From the NCBI GenBank assembly GCA_022566895.1, contig JADFIA010000008.1, positions 1-64,000 of the forward strand: a stretch of DNA of 64,000 nt, read 5' to 3'. The position numbers and the translations under genes were made by a program. This document shows, in pieces, positions 7,939 to 21,061 of the stretch. Position 1 is the first letter of the stretch. Every line of letters begins with the position of its first letter. Origin of the DNA: Pseudomonadota bacterium (GTDB lineage: Bacteria > Pseudomonadota > Alphaproteobacteria > Sphingomonadales > SMXR01). Below the pieces are notes generated by a model that searched no databases, was not told the DNA's origin, and worked only from the letters and a program-made list of their open reading frames with translations.

Positions 7939-10900
7939 CTGCCGTCCTTTTTCTTCTTTTTCTTGGTCACCCCCTCAAGAAGTTTAAATAGTCCTTTTGC
8001 GATTTCCTCCTGCGGCGTGGTCGGTTTCGGAGCCGATTGGGTTTGGGTGCCGCCTTGTTCGGGATCCAGTGGCTGCGCGCCCGGGGCCGGCTGTGGATTG
8101 AGGCCGAAGACGGTCGCTGCCAGGCGAAGGCCCATGTAGTTCCTGATCCGTTTGGTTCGATACTCGACGTTGGGCTGGCTAACCGGGCCGGTAATGTCCA
8201 CCCCGATCGGCGGCACATCTTGAGGCTCCAACAGTTTCATCGTGGCCGTCGCCCCCATATTCCAGTTGGGAAGGTCAACACGCGCCTGTCCGTCGAGGGT
8301 CGCGCCGGTGATTTGCCCGACCAGATGATCCATCTTTAATATCCCGTTCTCGGCGACAACTTCCGTCGTGATCGAGGAATATGGCGTCGCGCCGCCATTC
8401 AGTGCTGTCGCCAACAAGGACAGAAAATCCGGTAGGGTCTGTAACGTTCCGAGTCGTTCAGATAGGCGGTCGATGTCAATACCCTTGATGACCCCATCTG
8501 TTGCCGCCACATCCGCTCTGCCGTTAAGATTAGAGATCATTTCTGCCTGCGTAGTCCCGCGGGCTGTGAATATCCCGTTCAAGGTCAATCGTCCGGTTGC
8601 CGGTCGCATCGCTGCGACGGCTGCAAAGACCGCATCTAAATTCATCCGGCGAAGCGAGAAAGAAGTCTCAAATGCGGGCAATGCATTCACGTCCAGCGAC
8701 GCAGAGATTTCCACATCTCCGCCGAAAAGTCGTCCCTTCAAATCCGGGACGCGCAGAATGCCGTTTTGGAGCGTTACTGAAAGTGTCGCGTTGGTGAAAT
8801 TATATGCCTCGTATTGCAGTTCCCCAAGCGTCAGCGTGAGGTCGGCCTCTGTTTGCCTCAGCAAACCCAACTCCATGGGATTGCGCGACCAGCGTCGGCC
8901 TCCGGCTAAGGTAGCTTCCTCCGCCCCCGCGGTTGTTTTCGGCATGAAGTGGTGAAGCGGCAGCCGGTCTGCCGTCAGCCGTCCCGAGAGGCGCGGCCGC
9001 GTCCGGGTTCCTTCATACCTCAGATCGCCGCTCACACGGGTGGGCCCGATGATCGCCTCGATCTCCGTGAAATCCAGTTGGGCCTTGGTTCCTGTCACGG
9101 CCACGGCCAGCGAAATCTCGCCGAGCGTGCCTGCCGAGGGGTTGAATTTCAAGCCGAGGCCCCTAATGAGGTCTGACAGCTCGGGATGCGCCGCTGTAAG
9201 ATAGACATCGAATTTGGGTGTTCCAAACGGGTCAGCAACGTTGCCACTCAACCCTCCCCTTCCACCAATCAAATCAAACTGGCCTGAAAGCCTCAGATTT
9301 TTGCCATTCCCCTGGGCCGAAAAATCCAGCATGAGGGGCATTGAATCACCGTTCGGTTGCGAGATCAGGCCGAACCGGCGCAGAAGATCGAGATGCGCCG
9401 GATGCTCCAGGTGCAAAGAGAGGTCAACCGATTCGGGTGATGGGCCTATTTTTGCTATCGTACCTTTGATACTGGCCACCGCCCGCGCCACTTTGGCCGT
9501 TAGATCCAAGCGCACATCATCCAGGTTCCCGGCAAGGGTGCCCGCTATTCTAACGCCACCGATCAGATCCGCATCGAGTTCATCTCCGGCTTCAATGAAC
9601 TGAATAAATTCCCGCAGATTTTGGGACCTAATGTCGATGGTCAGATCGTAGATCGGCCGCTGGTCCAGTTGCTCGATTACACCTCTGACATCAATGTCGA
9701 GTCCCATGAATCCACTGGCTGAAAACCGTCGCAGGGTCAAGGTTCCGCTTCTGAGCTGCCCATCGAGGTTAAGATTTTGCATCCGGTTGCCGTCGACAGC
9801 GACCTGCCCCGCTTTCAGCTTTATGTCAGCCCCGAAATCAGCAAGAGGCTTGAGCGTTGCCTCGATATTGGCGCGAAGCGCCGGCCATCCCGGCTCGATT
9901 GCGGGCGATTCGTCGGGCCGAGCCGGGACAATATAGGAGGACAGGTTTATGCGGTCGATTGACCCGTTCACCGCGTAATAGGGTCGCGCACCAAGACCCA
10001 GCGCAGCACTCAGCTCGAAATTTGTGATATCGAGGCGACCTTTGGCGGAGATCAAATCCACCGCCTCAGAGGAAATCCGCAACCGACTTTTGAGTGTTAG
10101 GCTGCCCAATTGGCCGGCCGGGACCGATGCCAGATCAACGCCGACCCAGTCGAGCGTCGCTCTCAGGTTTCCGGCCGTGAATTCAAGCGAGCCGTCGAGC
10201 AGTTCCTTCTGGCCGTTGCCAAATATGGTGCCCACAAAATTTAGATTAGCGCCGCCGGGCAGCAAGACGCCAAATTTTTCAACTTCGAAGTGAGACTGGT
10301 CAAACCGCCCGTTAAGTACCAATTGGCGGGCCAAGCCGTCGCCGTACTGTATCGCTCCGACCGAGACTTCCAATACTGCGGCCAAAGAGCCCGGAATGAC
10401 AAGACTGGCGCCGGAGCCTCCCTGCCCTGACGCGTCGATCAACCAGTCTTCGATCACGATCGTGTTGATGTTAAATCTGACCGTTCCCTCGATTTTTTCC
10501 TGCATATCAATCAGCAACTTGCCGCTACCTACCGTCTTGCCAATGCGCAGGTCAAACCGCTCGGCAAGTAGCCGCCGGCCCCCAAACGCAATGTCTGATT
10601 CAAGCTCGAAAGCCTGATCAAATCTGAGCCCACCTACCGACGCCCCACCGGCCAAATGCGAGATAGCATTGAGCAGCCGGCCCAAGTCTGCTCCGGAAGC
10701 TTCCATTCGGCCCGAGAGAATGGGTGCGCCGTCCTCGAAAAGCACCGAACCGGTGACCTTTACGCCCGGCTCTTGACCGCCCAAAACCAGCGCTATATCA
10801 AACGGCGAACGGCGGTCCTCAAAAAGCTCGCCCAAGGCCAGCCGAAAACCGATCTGCTCGCCGCGATAACTTAAGCGCCCCTCGCCCTGAAATGGTCCGC

Positions 10901-11441
10901 GCGTGGAGTTGGCGCTCAAAGTCGCGTTGATGTCGCTTATGGTTTCATTGAAGCCGGTTGAGGCATCGGAATAATTGATCACAGCATTCTCGACGTGAAA
11001 ATAATCGAACCGCAGATCACTCCCACCACCAGCTTTTTTGCCGGTAAGGATTTCCCAGTTTCCAACTCCTTCTGCGTTGCGTTCCAGATTTATCTGCGCC
11101 CCCTGCAACGTTATGCTGTTCACCTGAAGATCAAGCGAAAGCAAAGGCAGGAACGCCGCTTCGAGATCAAGCGATTCGAGCTCTAGAAAATACTCTGAAT
11201 TCCAACCCTCTGGATTGGCCAGGCGCACATCCGCTGCTGAAAGTTGCGGTGAAGGAATAATCCGGAAAGATAGATTGCCGCCAATTTGTATGTCACGGCC
11301 AGTGAGCGAGTAAACCGTGGAGCGAACCTGGTCCTTGTATTGATTCCAATCGATGATACTGGGGATAACAAGCGCCGCGCCAATCACCAATAAGAAGAGT
11401 CCACCAATTATCAAAAGTGCTTTTTTCACCAACTTAGGCAT
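7935..11441 (-). CDS. AsmA-family inner-membrane/periplasmic protein, very large
   Basis: A 1168-residue protein with one N-terminal membrane segment (about residues 8-28, KALLIIGGLFLLVIGAALVIP) followed by IDWNQYKDQV, the typical AsmA opening, and a long periplasmic part rich in beta-strand repeats. The C-terminal 300 residues contain the AsmA C-terminal domain (LNGRADVAATDGVIKGIDI... and GATATMKLLEP). The end is strongly basic (six lysines). Large AsmA-like proteins such as TamB and YhdP are thought to form hydrophobic grooves carrying phospholipid to the outer membrane, so a similar role is likely. I start at the ATG giving MPKLVKKAL (11441); the frame stays open 36 bases further. Confidence 0.88.
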   Translation of the reverse strand: MPKLVKKALLIIGGLFLLVIGAALVIPSIIDWNQYKDQVRSTVYSLTGRDIQIGGNLSFRIIPSPQLSAADVRLANPEGWNSEYFLELESLDLEAAFLPLLSLDLQVNSITLQGAQINLERNAEGVGNWEILTGKKAGGGSDLRFDYFHVENAVINYSDASTGFNETISDINATLSANSTRGPFQGEGRLSYRGEQIGFRLALGELFEDRRSPFDIALVLGGQEPGVKVTGSVLFEDGAPILSGRMEASGADLGRLLNAISHLAGGASVGGLRFDQAFELESDIAFGGRRLLAERFDLRIGKTVGSGKLLIDMQEKIEGTVRFNINTIVIEDWLIDASGQGGSGASLVIPGSLAAVLEVSVGAIQYGDGLARQLVLNGRFDQSHFEVEKFGVLLPGGANLNFVGTIFGNGQKELLDGSLEFTAGNLRATLDWVGVDLASVPAGQLGSLTLKSRLRISSEAVDLISAKGRLDITNFELSAALGLGARPYYAVNGSIDRINLSSYIVPARPDESPAIEPGWPALRANIEATLKPLADFGADIKLKAGQVAVDGNRMQNLNLDGQLRSGTLTLRRFSASGFMGLDIDVRGVIEQLDQRPIYDLTIDIRSQNLREFIQFIEAGDELDADLIGGVRIAGTLAGNLDDVRLDLTAKVARAVASIKGTIAKIGPSPESVDLSLHLEHPAHLDLLRRFGLISQPNGDSMPLMLDFSAQGNGKNLRLSGQFDLIGGRGGLSGNVADPFGTPKFDVYLTAAHPELSDLIRGLGLKFNPSAGTLGEISLAVAVTGTKAQLDFTEIEAIIGPTRVSGDLRYEGTRTRPRLSGRLTADRLPLHHFMPKTTAGAEEATLAGGRRWSRNPMELGLLRQTEADLTLTLGELQYEAYNFTNATLSVTLQNGILRVPDLKGRLFGGDVEISASLDVNALPAFETSFSLRRMNLDAVFAAVAAMRPATGRLTLNGIFTARGTTQAEMISNLNGRADVAATDGVIKGIDIDRLSERLGTLQTLPDFLSLLATALNGGATPYSSITTEVVAENGILKMDHLVGQITGATLDGQARVDLPNWNMGATATMKLLEPQDVPPIGVDITGPVSQPNVEYRTKRIRNYMGLRLAATVFGLNPQPAPGAQPLDPEQGGTQTQSAPKPTTPQEEIAKGLFKLLEGVTKKKKKKDGS

Positions 11442-11640
11442 CCCTTTTGCGGGCCGGCCAGGAAGCGGACAGCCCACTGATCTAATAACCGAGACGATCG
11501 GATTTGGCCAGATGGGGCCCAGAATGAGCGTTAATTATGGCGCATTTTTGCCTTTTACCGTGACCTTTTGGTGCCGACTGTCTAAGAAGTTTGAAAATCC
11601 GTACAGGCACAACTGCCAAACGCGCTGAGGGTCTCGGCTT

Positions 11641-12120
11641 ATGATCGCACCTGTGGATCTATTGCAGACTGATGTGAGGCCCGATTGGATCGATTACAAC
11701 GATCATATGAATGTCGCCTATTACGTGATGGTTTTCGACCAGGCGATGGACGAGTTTCTTAATCTATACGGACTTGGCAAAGACTATACGCTCGGTGGCC
11801 ATGGCTCGGTCTTCGCCCTTCAAAATCATGTTCATTACCTGCGGGAGGTCTCGACAGCTACGCGCCTTGGTGTCAACCTGCAGCTTCTGGATCTGGATGC
11901 GAAGCGGATTCATGTCTTTTTTCGCATGCGAGATATGTCGAACGATCAGGTCGTGGCAACAAGCGAGTTCTTGTGCATCCACGTCAATGTTAAGACGAGG
12001 CGATCAGCAGTTTTCCCGGCATCGCAACGCCAACAACTTGATGTGCTATTTAAAGATCACTCGAAACTCGCCAAACCAAGGTTAGCTGGCCATAGAATTG
12101 GCGCCGCCGCCACGCTATAG
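11641..12120 (+). CDS. Hotdog-fold acyl-CoA thioesterase
   Basis: A 159-residue single hotdog domain. The opening VRPDWIDYNDHMNVAYYVMVFDQAMDEF is the signature of the 4-hydroxybenzoyl-CoA thioesterase-like group, with the D-x-N-x-HMN catalytic segment. The closest type I recognise is the betainyl-CoA/carnitine-pathway thioesterase, but no carnitine genes lie nearby, so the substrate stays open. It stands between the divergent AsmA-type gene and the pentapeptide gene, 33 bases before the latter. Confidence 0.78.
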   Translation: MIAPVDLLQTDVRPDWIDYNDHMNVAYYVMVFDQAMDEFLNLYGLGKDYTLGGHGSVFALQNHVHYLREVSTATRLGVNLQLLDLDAKRIHVFFRMRDMSNDQVVATSEFLCIHVNVKTRRSAVFPASQRQQLDVLFKDHSKLAKPRLAGHRIGAAATL

Positions 12121-12153
12121 TCGATCAAAGCGCGATTCTTCATTGAGGTTGTC

Positions 12154-12657
12154 ATGAGACGAGCCCTGGTTATTGTTCTGGTCCTGGTGTTGGCGGTCAT
12201 CCCGTTCCCTGACGGTGCCCAGGCAGACTGTACCGACCCGGCCGAGCCAGGTGTTCACTGGGTGCACTGCTTAAAAAACGGCTTGCAGCTCAGCACCGCC
12301 AATCTCGAGGATGCAAGGCTCTCGAATTCATCTTTCTCACGTGCTGACCTCTCGGGCGCCAATATGAGAAATATAGACGGCAGAAGAGCCAAGTTTGTTT
12401 CGGCAAACTTGGCCGGCGTGAATCTCGCGGGAGCCATACTCCGGGAGGCCGATTTTACCAGTTCTAACCTTTCAAAGGCCGATTTGACCGGCGCTGACCT
12501 GAGAGACGCCGCAATGTTTGGGGCCGATTTGAGGGAGGCTAACCTGACTGGCGCCCGACTCGACGGCGCCGATTTCTTAAACGCCAATCTATCCGGCGCC
12601 ATCTGGACCAACGGCACTACCGTCTGCGCGGCAGGATCGCTGGGCCAATGCAAATAA
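12154..12657 (+). CDS. Secreted pentapeptide-repeat protein
   Basis: A 167-residue protein with a clean signal peptide (residues 1-24, ending DGAQA before DC) and about 18 consecutive A(D/N)LxX pentapeptides from LSTANLEDARL through NLSGAIW, which would form a right-handed quadrilateral beta helix. Two cysteines near each end (DC.DP and HC; VCAA and QCK) could form disulfides capping the helix in the periplasm. Molecular role unknown; gyrase-mimicking members of this fold are cytosolic, so that role is unlikely here. Confidence 0.85.
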   Translation: MRRALVIVLVLVLAVIPFPDGAQADCTDPAEPGVHWVHCLKNGLQLSTANLEDARLSNSSFSRADLSGANMRNIDGRRAKFVSANLAGVNLAGAILREADFTSSNLSKADLTGADLRDAAMFGADLREANLTGARLDGADFLNANLSGAIWTNGTTVCAAGSLGQCK

Positions 12658-12739
12658 ATACCCGTGCAAAAGAATAATCTTGCCGGCTGCCGTCATTCGG
12701 GGATTGGTTTACCGGCCCGGCGACTGATATAAACTTTTT

Positions 12740-15070
12740 ATGAACTCAGATCCCTTTGACCTCAGCAATCTGGATCAAATCGAGACCCTCGAGGGTCTCG
12801 AAGGCGGTGCTGCGCTAGACCATATCGCTGCCCTTCTGGCGCGCCTGAACGACGCCCAGAGGGAGGCTGTTGAGACGATAGAAGGCCCTATATTGGTACT
12901 CGCCGGCGCGGGCACCGGAAAAACCCGGGTTCTTACCACCCGCATCGCCTATCTGCTGGCTAAAGGTGAAGTCGGGCCCGGACAAATCCTGGCGGTTACC
13001 TTCACCAACAAGGCAGCCAACGAAATGCGACAGAGGGTGGCCAACCATCTAGGGCGCCCGGTTGAAGGCATGGCTATCGGCACTTTCCATTCGATGTCGG
13101 CGAGAATTCTGCGATCACACGCCGAGCTCGTAGGATTGAAGTCGAATTTCACCATTCTCGATGCCGATGACCAAGTCAGACTGCTCAAACAGCTGATCGG
13201 CGCTGAAAATATAGATGAAAAGCGTTGGCCGGCCCGCATGATGGCAGCACTCGTGGACCGCTGGAAGAACAAGGCAATGGCTCACGACCAAATCCCCGAA
13301 GCGGAATCGTATGCCTTCGCCGACGGCAAGGGCGCCAAACTGTACAAACTTTACCAGCATCGCCTCAAGGTTTTGAACGCGGTGGATTTTGGCGACCTTC
13401 TCTTGCATACGCTGACGATTTTCCGCAGCAACAGGGACGTGCTGGAGCGTTACCAAAACCGTTTTCGGTTTATTCTTGTCGATGAATATCAGGATTCAAA
13501 TGCCGCCCAATATCTTTGGTTACGCCTGCTGGCCCAAGCCCATCACAACATTTGCTGCGTCGGCGACGATGATCAGTCGATCTACGGATGGCGCGGTGCG
13601 GAGATTGGCAATATTCTGAAGTTCGAGAAGGATTTCCCAGGTGCCCGCGTAATCCGGCTGGAGCAGAATTACCGCTCGACCGGAAACATCCTCGGTGCTG
13701 CCGCTGGGCTGATCTCGGCCAACCAAGGTCGGCTCGGCAAGACCCTGTGGACCAGCGAGGGCCTGGGTGAGAAGATTTCGATCATGTCGGTGTGGGACGG
13801 TCGCGAGGAGGCGCGAACCATTAGCGACGAAATCGAGCGAATCCAACTGGCTGGCGGCTCGATCGCCGACACCGCCGTGCTCGTAAGGGCAGGATACCAG
13901 ACCCGGGCTTTCGAAGAGCGATTTATCCAGATTGGTCTTCCTTACCGCGTCGTCGGTGGCCCTCGATTTTACGAGCGGCGCGAAATTCGCGATGCCATGG
14001 CCTATTTGCGGGTTATTGCCCAACCTAATGACGATCTCGCTTTTGAGCGAATCATTAACACTCCGAAGCGAGGCCTTGGCGCCGTCACCCTGCAGAAGAT
14101 TCACAAGCACGCACGTGCGCGCGGCATTCCCTTGACCGCGTCGGCGGCTGAATTGTGTGGCATCGACGAGCTCACGTCTCGGGCGCGCAACAGCATTCGA
14201 GCCCTTCTTGATAATTTTGATCGCTGGAGGCAACAAGCTCAGGAAATCAACCACACAGATTTAGTCCAAATGGTGCTTGAGGAATCGGGATATGTGGACA
14301 TGTGGCAGCGGGACAAGGCTCCAGACGCCCCAGGGCGCCTCGAAAATCTGCAGGAGCTCGTGCAGGCAATGGCTGAATTTGAGAATCTGTCGGGCTTTCT
14401 TGAGCACATCGCTCTGGTCATGGAGAATGAGCAGGACAGCGATCAAGACAAGACCTCAATCATGACCCTACATGGCGCCAAGGGCCTCGAATTTGAAACC
14501 GTTTTCCTGCCCGGATGGGAAGAGGGAATCTTTCCTAATCAAATGGCCATGGACGATCATGGTCTGGCCGGCCTCGAAGAGGAGCGCCGGCTGGCCTACG
14601 TCGGCCTGACGCGGGCCAAGAGGAAGGTCTTCATTTTCCACGCCGCAAGCCGTCAGGTCTTTGGGCAGTGGCAAAATCCCCTACCCTCACGATTCCTTGA
14701 CGAGTTGCCGGAGGCGCACATTGAACGTCAGTCCAGTTTCACTCACCGCGCCGGCAGCATCTCGAATTTGCGCCACGAGCCGGTTGATTGGGGCCCCCGC
14801 CCAGTAGGTTATGGAGCCGGTTGGCGCCGCGCACACCAGAAAGGCGAAAGCCTGGCCGAGCGACGGGCCCGATCGAAAACCATCGATGGTAGGGCACGGC
14901 GCATCAAGACCTCTCGGGAGATCGCAAATGAATTTGCGATCGGCGAGCGGGTCTTCCACCAGAAGTTTGGCTATGGCGTGATCGAGGACGTGGACGGTGA
15001 CAAGCTGGACGTAATGTTTGAAACCTCCGGCCTAAAGCGGATCGTCGGAAGTTTTGTTGAACCGGCCTGA
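12740..15070 (+). CDS. pcrA: UvrD/PcrA-type 3'-5' DNA helicase
   Basis: A 776-residue superfamily 1A helicase acting in nucleotide excision repair, mismatch repair or removal of RecA and blocked replication forks. Motifs in order: LNDAQREAV (Q motif, about 36-44), Walker A AGAGTGKT (55-62), TFTNKAANEM (Ia), VDEYQDSN (Walker B, about 247-254), GDDDQSIYGWRGA (III), LEQNYRST (IV), SIMTLHGAKGLEFETVFLPG (V) and EERRLAYVGLTRAK (VI). The C-terminal 60 residues form the Tudor-like module seen in PcrA (VFHQKFGYGVIEDVDGDKLDVMFE). Full length with an unusually long acidic N-terminus of about 35 residues. UvrD and PcrA cannot be separated firmly by sequence. Confidence 0.95.
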   Translation: MNSDPFDLSNLDQIETLEGLEGGAALDHIAALLARLNDAQREAVETIEGPILVLAGAGTGKTRVLTTRIAYLLAKGEVGPGQILAVTFTNKAANEMRQRVANHLGRPVEGMAIGTFHSMSARILRSHAELVGLKSNFTILDADDQVRLLKQLIGAENIDEKRWPARMMAALVDRWKNKAMAHDQIPEAESYAFADGKGAKLYKLYQHRLKVLNAVDFGDLLLHTLTIFRSNRDVLERYQNRFRFILVDEYQDSNAAQYLWLRLLAQAHHNICCVGDDDQSIYGWRGAEIGNILKFEKDFPGARVIRLEQNYRSTGNILGAAAGLISANQGRLGKTLWTSEGLGEKISIMSVWDGREEARTISDEIERIQLAGGSIADTAVLVRAGYQTRAFEERFIQIGLPYRVVGGPRFYERREIRDAMAYLRVIAQPNDDLAFERIINTPKRGLGAVTLQKIHKHARARGIPLTASAAELCGIDELTSRARNSIRALLDNFDRWRQQAQEINHTDLVQMVLEESGYVDMWQRDKAPDAPGRLENLQELVQAMAEFENLSGFLEHIALVMENEQDSDQDKTSIMTLHGAKGLEFETVFLPGWEEGIFPNQMAMDDHGLAGLEEERRLAYVGLTRAKRKVFIFHAASRQVFGQWQNPLPSRFLDELPEAHIERQSSFTHRAGSISNLRHEPVDWGPRPVGYGAGWRRAHQKGESLAERRARSKTIDGRARRIKTSREIANEFAIGERVFHQKFGYGVIEDVDGDKLDVMFETSGLKRIVGSFVEPA

Positions 15071-15093
15071 TTTGCCTTTAGCGTAAACGCCAT

Positions 15094-15450
15094 TCAGGCG
15101 GCTTTTTCTGTCGAGCCCAATGACGCAGTACGGCTGTTATCGTTTGCCCCGTCATAGGAGCGGTCGCGGCCATTGTTCATCCTAGCAACCAAGGCGTTCC
15201 AGCGCGCCGGAGCGAACGTTGCTTCGGTGCTGTTGCTGGCCAAGAACTCAAGAAATCCAAAACGCGGACTTGACAAATCTCGCGCGCCTGATGCGATCCA
15301 ACCGACCATCCGACGCAAGTATCCTTGCGCAGTTTCCGGTGAATCGCTCGCGCTTTCCATCATGCCATTAGCGATCAGGAGGGCAAAGAAGTTCAGGTTT
15401 TGATAGGGCTCCCTCAAGAGCCAAAAGCGGATATTTTCGATCATATTCAT
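15094..15450 (-). CDS. Uncharacterised 118-residue protein
   Basis: I do not recognise this protein. It has a good AGGAG seven bases before its ATG, which supports it being real. The N-terminal half is mildly hydrophobic with many aromatics (NIRFWLLREPYQNLNFFALLIANGMM). The middle is helix-like (YLRRMVGWIASGARDL) and the last 25 residues are polar and probably disordered. There is no signal peptide, metal site or catalytic motif. It is convergent with pcrA (23-base gap) and lies downstream of ligA on the same strand. Confidence 0.6.
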   Translation of the reverse strand: MNMIENIRFWLLREPYQNLNFFALLIANGMMESASDSPETAQGYLRRMVGWIASGARDLSSPRFGFLEFLASNSTEATFAPARWNALVARMNNGRDRSYDGANDNSRTASLGSTEKAA

Positions 15451-15648
15451 ATGAGGTCTCCTGTGCGTCTTTTTGCTTCTTTTCCGCCGCTTTCCGCGTC
15501 GTTCTGTTACTTTTCATATAGACCAATCAGTGCAATTTTGAAGACGTAATTTCCACATATAAGCTATGCCAAATAAGCATAGGTTTGAGGCATTACTATC
15601 TCAATACGGCATTCCTAAAATTCGGTTATGGAAGCTTTGGAAGTCCGA

Positions 15649-19451
<3,803 letters not shown>

Positions 19452-19471
19452 CTGGCTCGCCGGCCGCGTTG

Positions 19472-20275
19472 TCAAAAGATTCCGAATATCTTCTCAAGCC
19501 AAGAATCTCCCTTTGTCTTGGCCTCTGGCGCCAATTCCTGTCCCGACAATAGCGCGTAACTAAATCGATACCACTTGCTTTCCGGAAAGTTGTGACCGAG
19601 AACTGCAGCAACGGTTTGTGCCTCGGAGACAATGCCTATAGCAAGGTAGCATTCGACCAATCGGTGCAATGCCTCAGGTGTGTGGCTGGTAGTCTGAAAG
19701 TTCTCTATTACCGAGCGGAAGCGGCCAATCGCAGCAAGATATTGCCTCTGGCGTTGGTAAAACCGTCCAACCTCCATTTCCTTGCCGGCCAAATGGTCCT
19801 TGGTTAGATCAAGTTTTAATTTTGCGTCGCGCGCATATTCGGTGTTGGGATAGCGGCGTATGATCTGATCCAGAGCCTGTAAGGCATCTTCGGTCTTGCG
19901 TTGATCCCTGCCAATATCCGTGATTTGTTCATAATGGCTCATGGCGATCAAATAATAGGCGTAGCTGGCTGAAGCATTGCCGGGATGCAGGGCTAAAAAC
20001 CGCTCGGCTGAAAGAACGGAGTCCTCGTATTGGTTGGCCTCGTAATGTGCAAACGCTGCCATCAGTTGTGACCTGCGAGCCCATATTGAATACGGATGTT
20101 GCCGCTCGACCTCGTCGAACAGAACTGCCGCGGCGGCGAATCTCCTTCGCTCAAGCTGATCGGCAGCAAGATTGTAGAGCACCTCCACGTCCTGGGCGAA
20201 ATAGGTGTCCTCGTCATTGCTCGAGCAGGCCGAAATTGTGATCGCAAAAATTAGCAGCAGCGCCAGTTTTTTCAC
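19472..20275 (-). CDS. bamD: Outer-membrane assembly lipoprotein BamD
   Basis: Essential partner of BamA in inserting beta-barrel proteins into the outer membrane. The 267-residue precursor has a lipoprotein signal ending in ISAC (lipidated Cys17), followed by tetratricopeptide repeats (LYNLAADQLERRRFAAAAVLFDEVERQHPYS, and the HPGNASASYAYYLIAMSHY repeat) typical of BamD/ComL. In many alphaproteobacteria this gene follows ftsZ-lpxC. Here lpxC is absent and a plus-strand XRE gene lies between. First gene of the unit with recN and ligA; its promoter should be in 20276-20563. Confidence 0.95.
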   Translation of the reverse strand: MKKLALLLIFAITISACSSNDEDTYFAQDVEVLYNLAADQLERRRFAAAAVLFDEVERQHPYSIWARRSQLMAAFAHYEANQYEDSVLSAERFLALHPGNASASYAYYLIAMSHYEQITDIGRDQRKTEDALQALDQIIRRYPNTEYARDAKLKLDLTKDHLAGKEMEVGRFYQRQRQYLAAIGRFRSVIENFQTTSHTPEALHRLVECYLAIGIVSEAQTVAAVLGHNFPESKWYRFSYALLSGQELAPEAKTKGDSWLEKIFGIF

Positions 20276-20563
20276 TTTCTATCCTTTTGAGACTCTCCCT
20301 TGGACGCCTTGTGCACCACCGCCCAGACCCCATTCGTACCATTTGTGGTCAATTTCCCCAACCAACTAGTTCAATTTTTTTCTTTTTAACTGCACGCATT
20401 TATAGTACGACACGCTATACAAACATTTTAACTATGGTTCCACTATCAAGAGTTGTGCCTTGGCAAAGAAACGTTGAGTAATCTCATTGGTTTACACCGG
20501 CGCTTCTTGAATCATGAATAGCCAGAGCCAGCTTCAAAAAACGGTTGCAAGGAAATAACAAGA

Positions 20564-20956
20564 GTGACGCGGCAAACCATTAGATCGAAAGCCCCTTCAA
20601 AAGCAGAGATTCGTGCCGCCGACATGGAAATAGGGGCAAGAATTCGGCGTAGGCGGCGCAGCTTGGGACTGACTCAACAGGATCTCGCGCTCGCCACAGG
20701 TGTTTCCTATCAGCAGATACAAAAATACGAGCGCGGCACAAATCGGGTCAGCGCAAGCCGTCTATTTTTAATTTCCAAGGCGCTAGAGACCAGCCCCCAC
20801 TCCTTCTTTGAGAACCTAGGAAACAAAATGCGGCAGTTCGGTGAAAGCCGGACCGGGCAACAGATCGACCGCAGTGTTATCGATGACCAAGTAAATGAGG
20901 CCCTCGTCAACCTTGTAAATGCCTTGAAGGAAAGCGCCGCCCGAAGCCACGAGTGA
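20564..20956 (+). CDS. XRE-family helix-turn-helix regulator
   Basis: A 130-residue DNA-binding protein. The Cro/CI-type helix-turn-helix spans about residues 24-78 (IGARIRRRRRSLGLTQQDLALATGVSYQQIQKYERGTNRVS). It is preceded by a basic tail, and the C-terminal 50 residues are helical and unlike known sensor domains. I use the GTG at 20564, which has AAGGAA eight bases upstream; an internal ATG at 20624 would still keep the DNA-binding domain. It is the only plus-strand gene within an 18-kb minus-strand block, standing where lpxC is often found. Confidence 0.85.
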   Translation: MTRQTIRSKAPSKAEIRAADMEIGARIRRRRRSLGLTQQDLALATGVSYQQIQKYERGTNRVSASRLFLISKALETSPHSFFENLGNKMRQFGESRTGQQIDRSVIDDQVNEALVNLVNALKESAARSHE

Positions 20957-20991
20957 TTTCGAACAGGTGGCCGCCAATGGCCCGTTTCCCT

Positions 20992-21021
20992 AAAAAAAGG
21001 GGCCGGGCGATTGCCCGACCC
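20992..21021 (-). terminator. Intrinsic terminator after ftsZ
   Basis: Read on the minus strand, GGGTCGGGC pairs with GCCCGGCCC over nine base pairs (one T-G) around an AATC loop. It is followed by seven T residues (20998-20992). It lies 40 bases past the ftsZ stop and probably ends the dcw transcript; it also lies just past the convergent XRE gene. Confidence 0.85.
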
Positions 21022-21061
21022 ATAAGGTATATTAGGAAGCGAGAAATTTAGAGGTTGGCGC

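Noticed and set aside
13520-14254. 244-codon minus-strand frame inside pcrA
   Set aside because: Antisense shadow of conserved helicase motifs.
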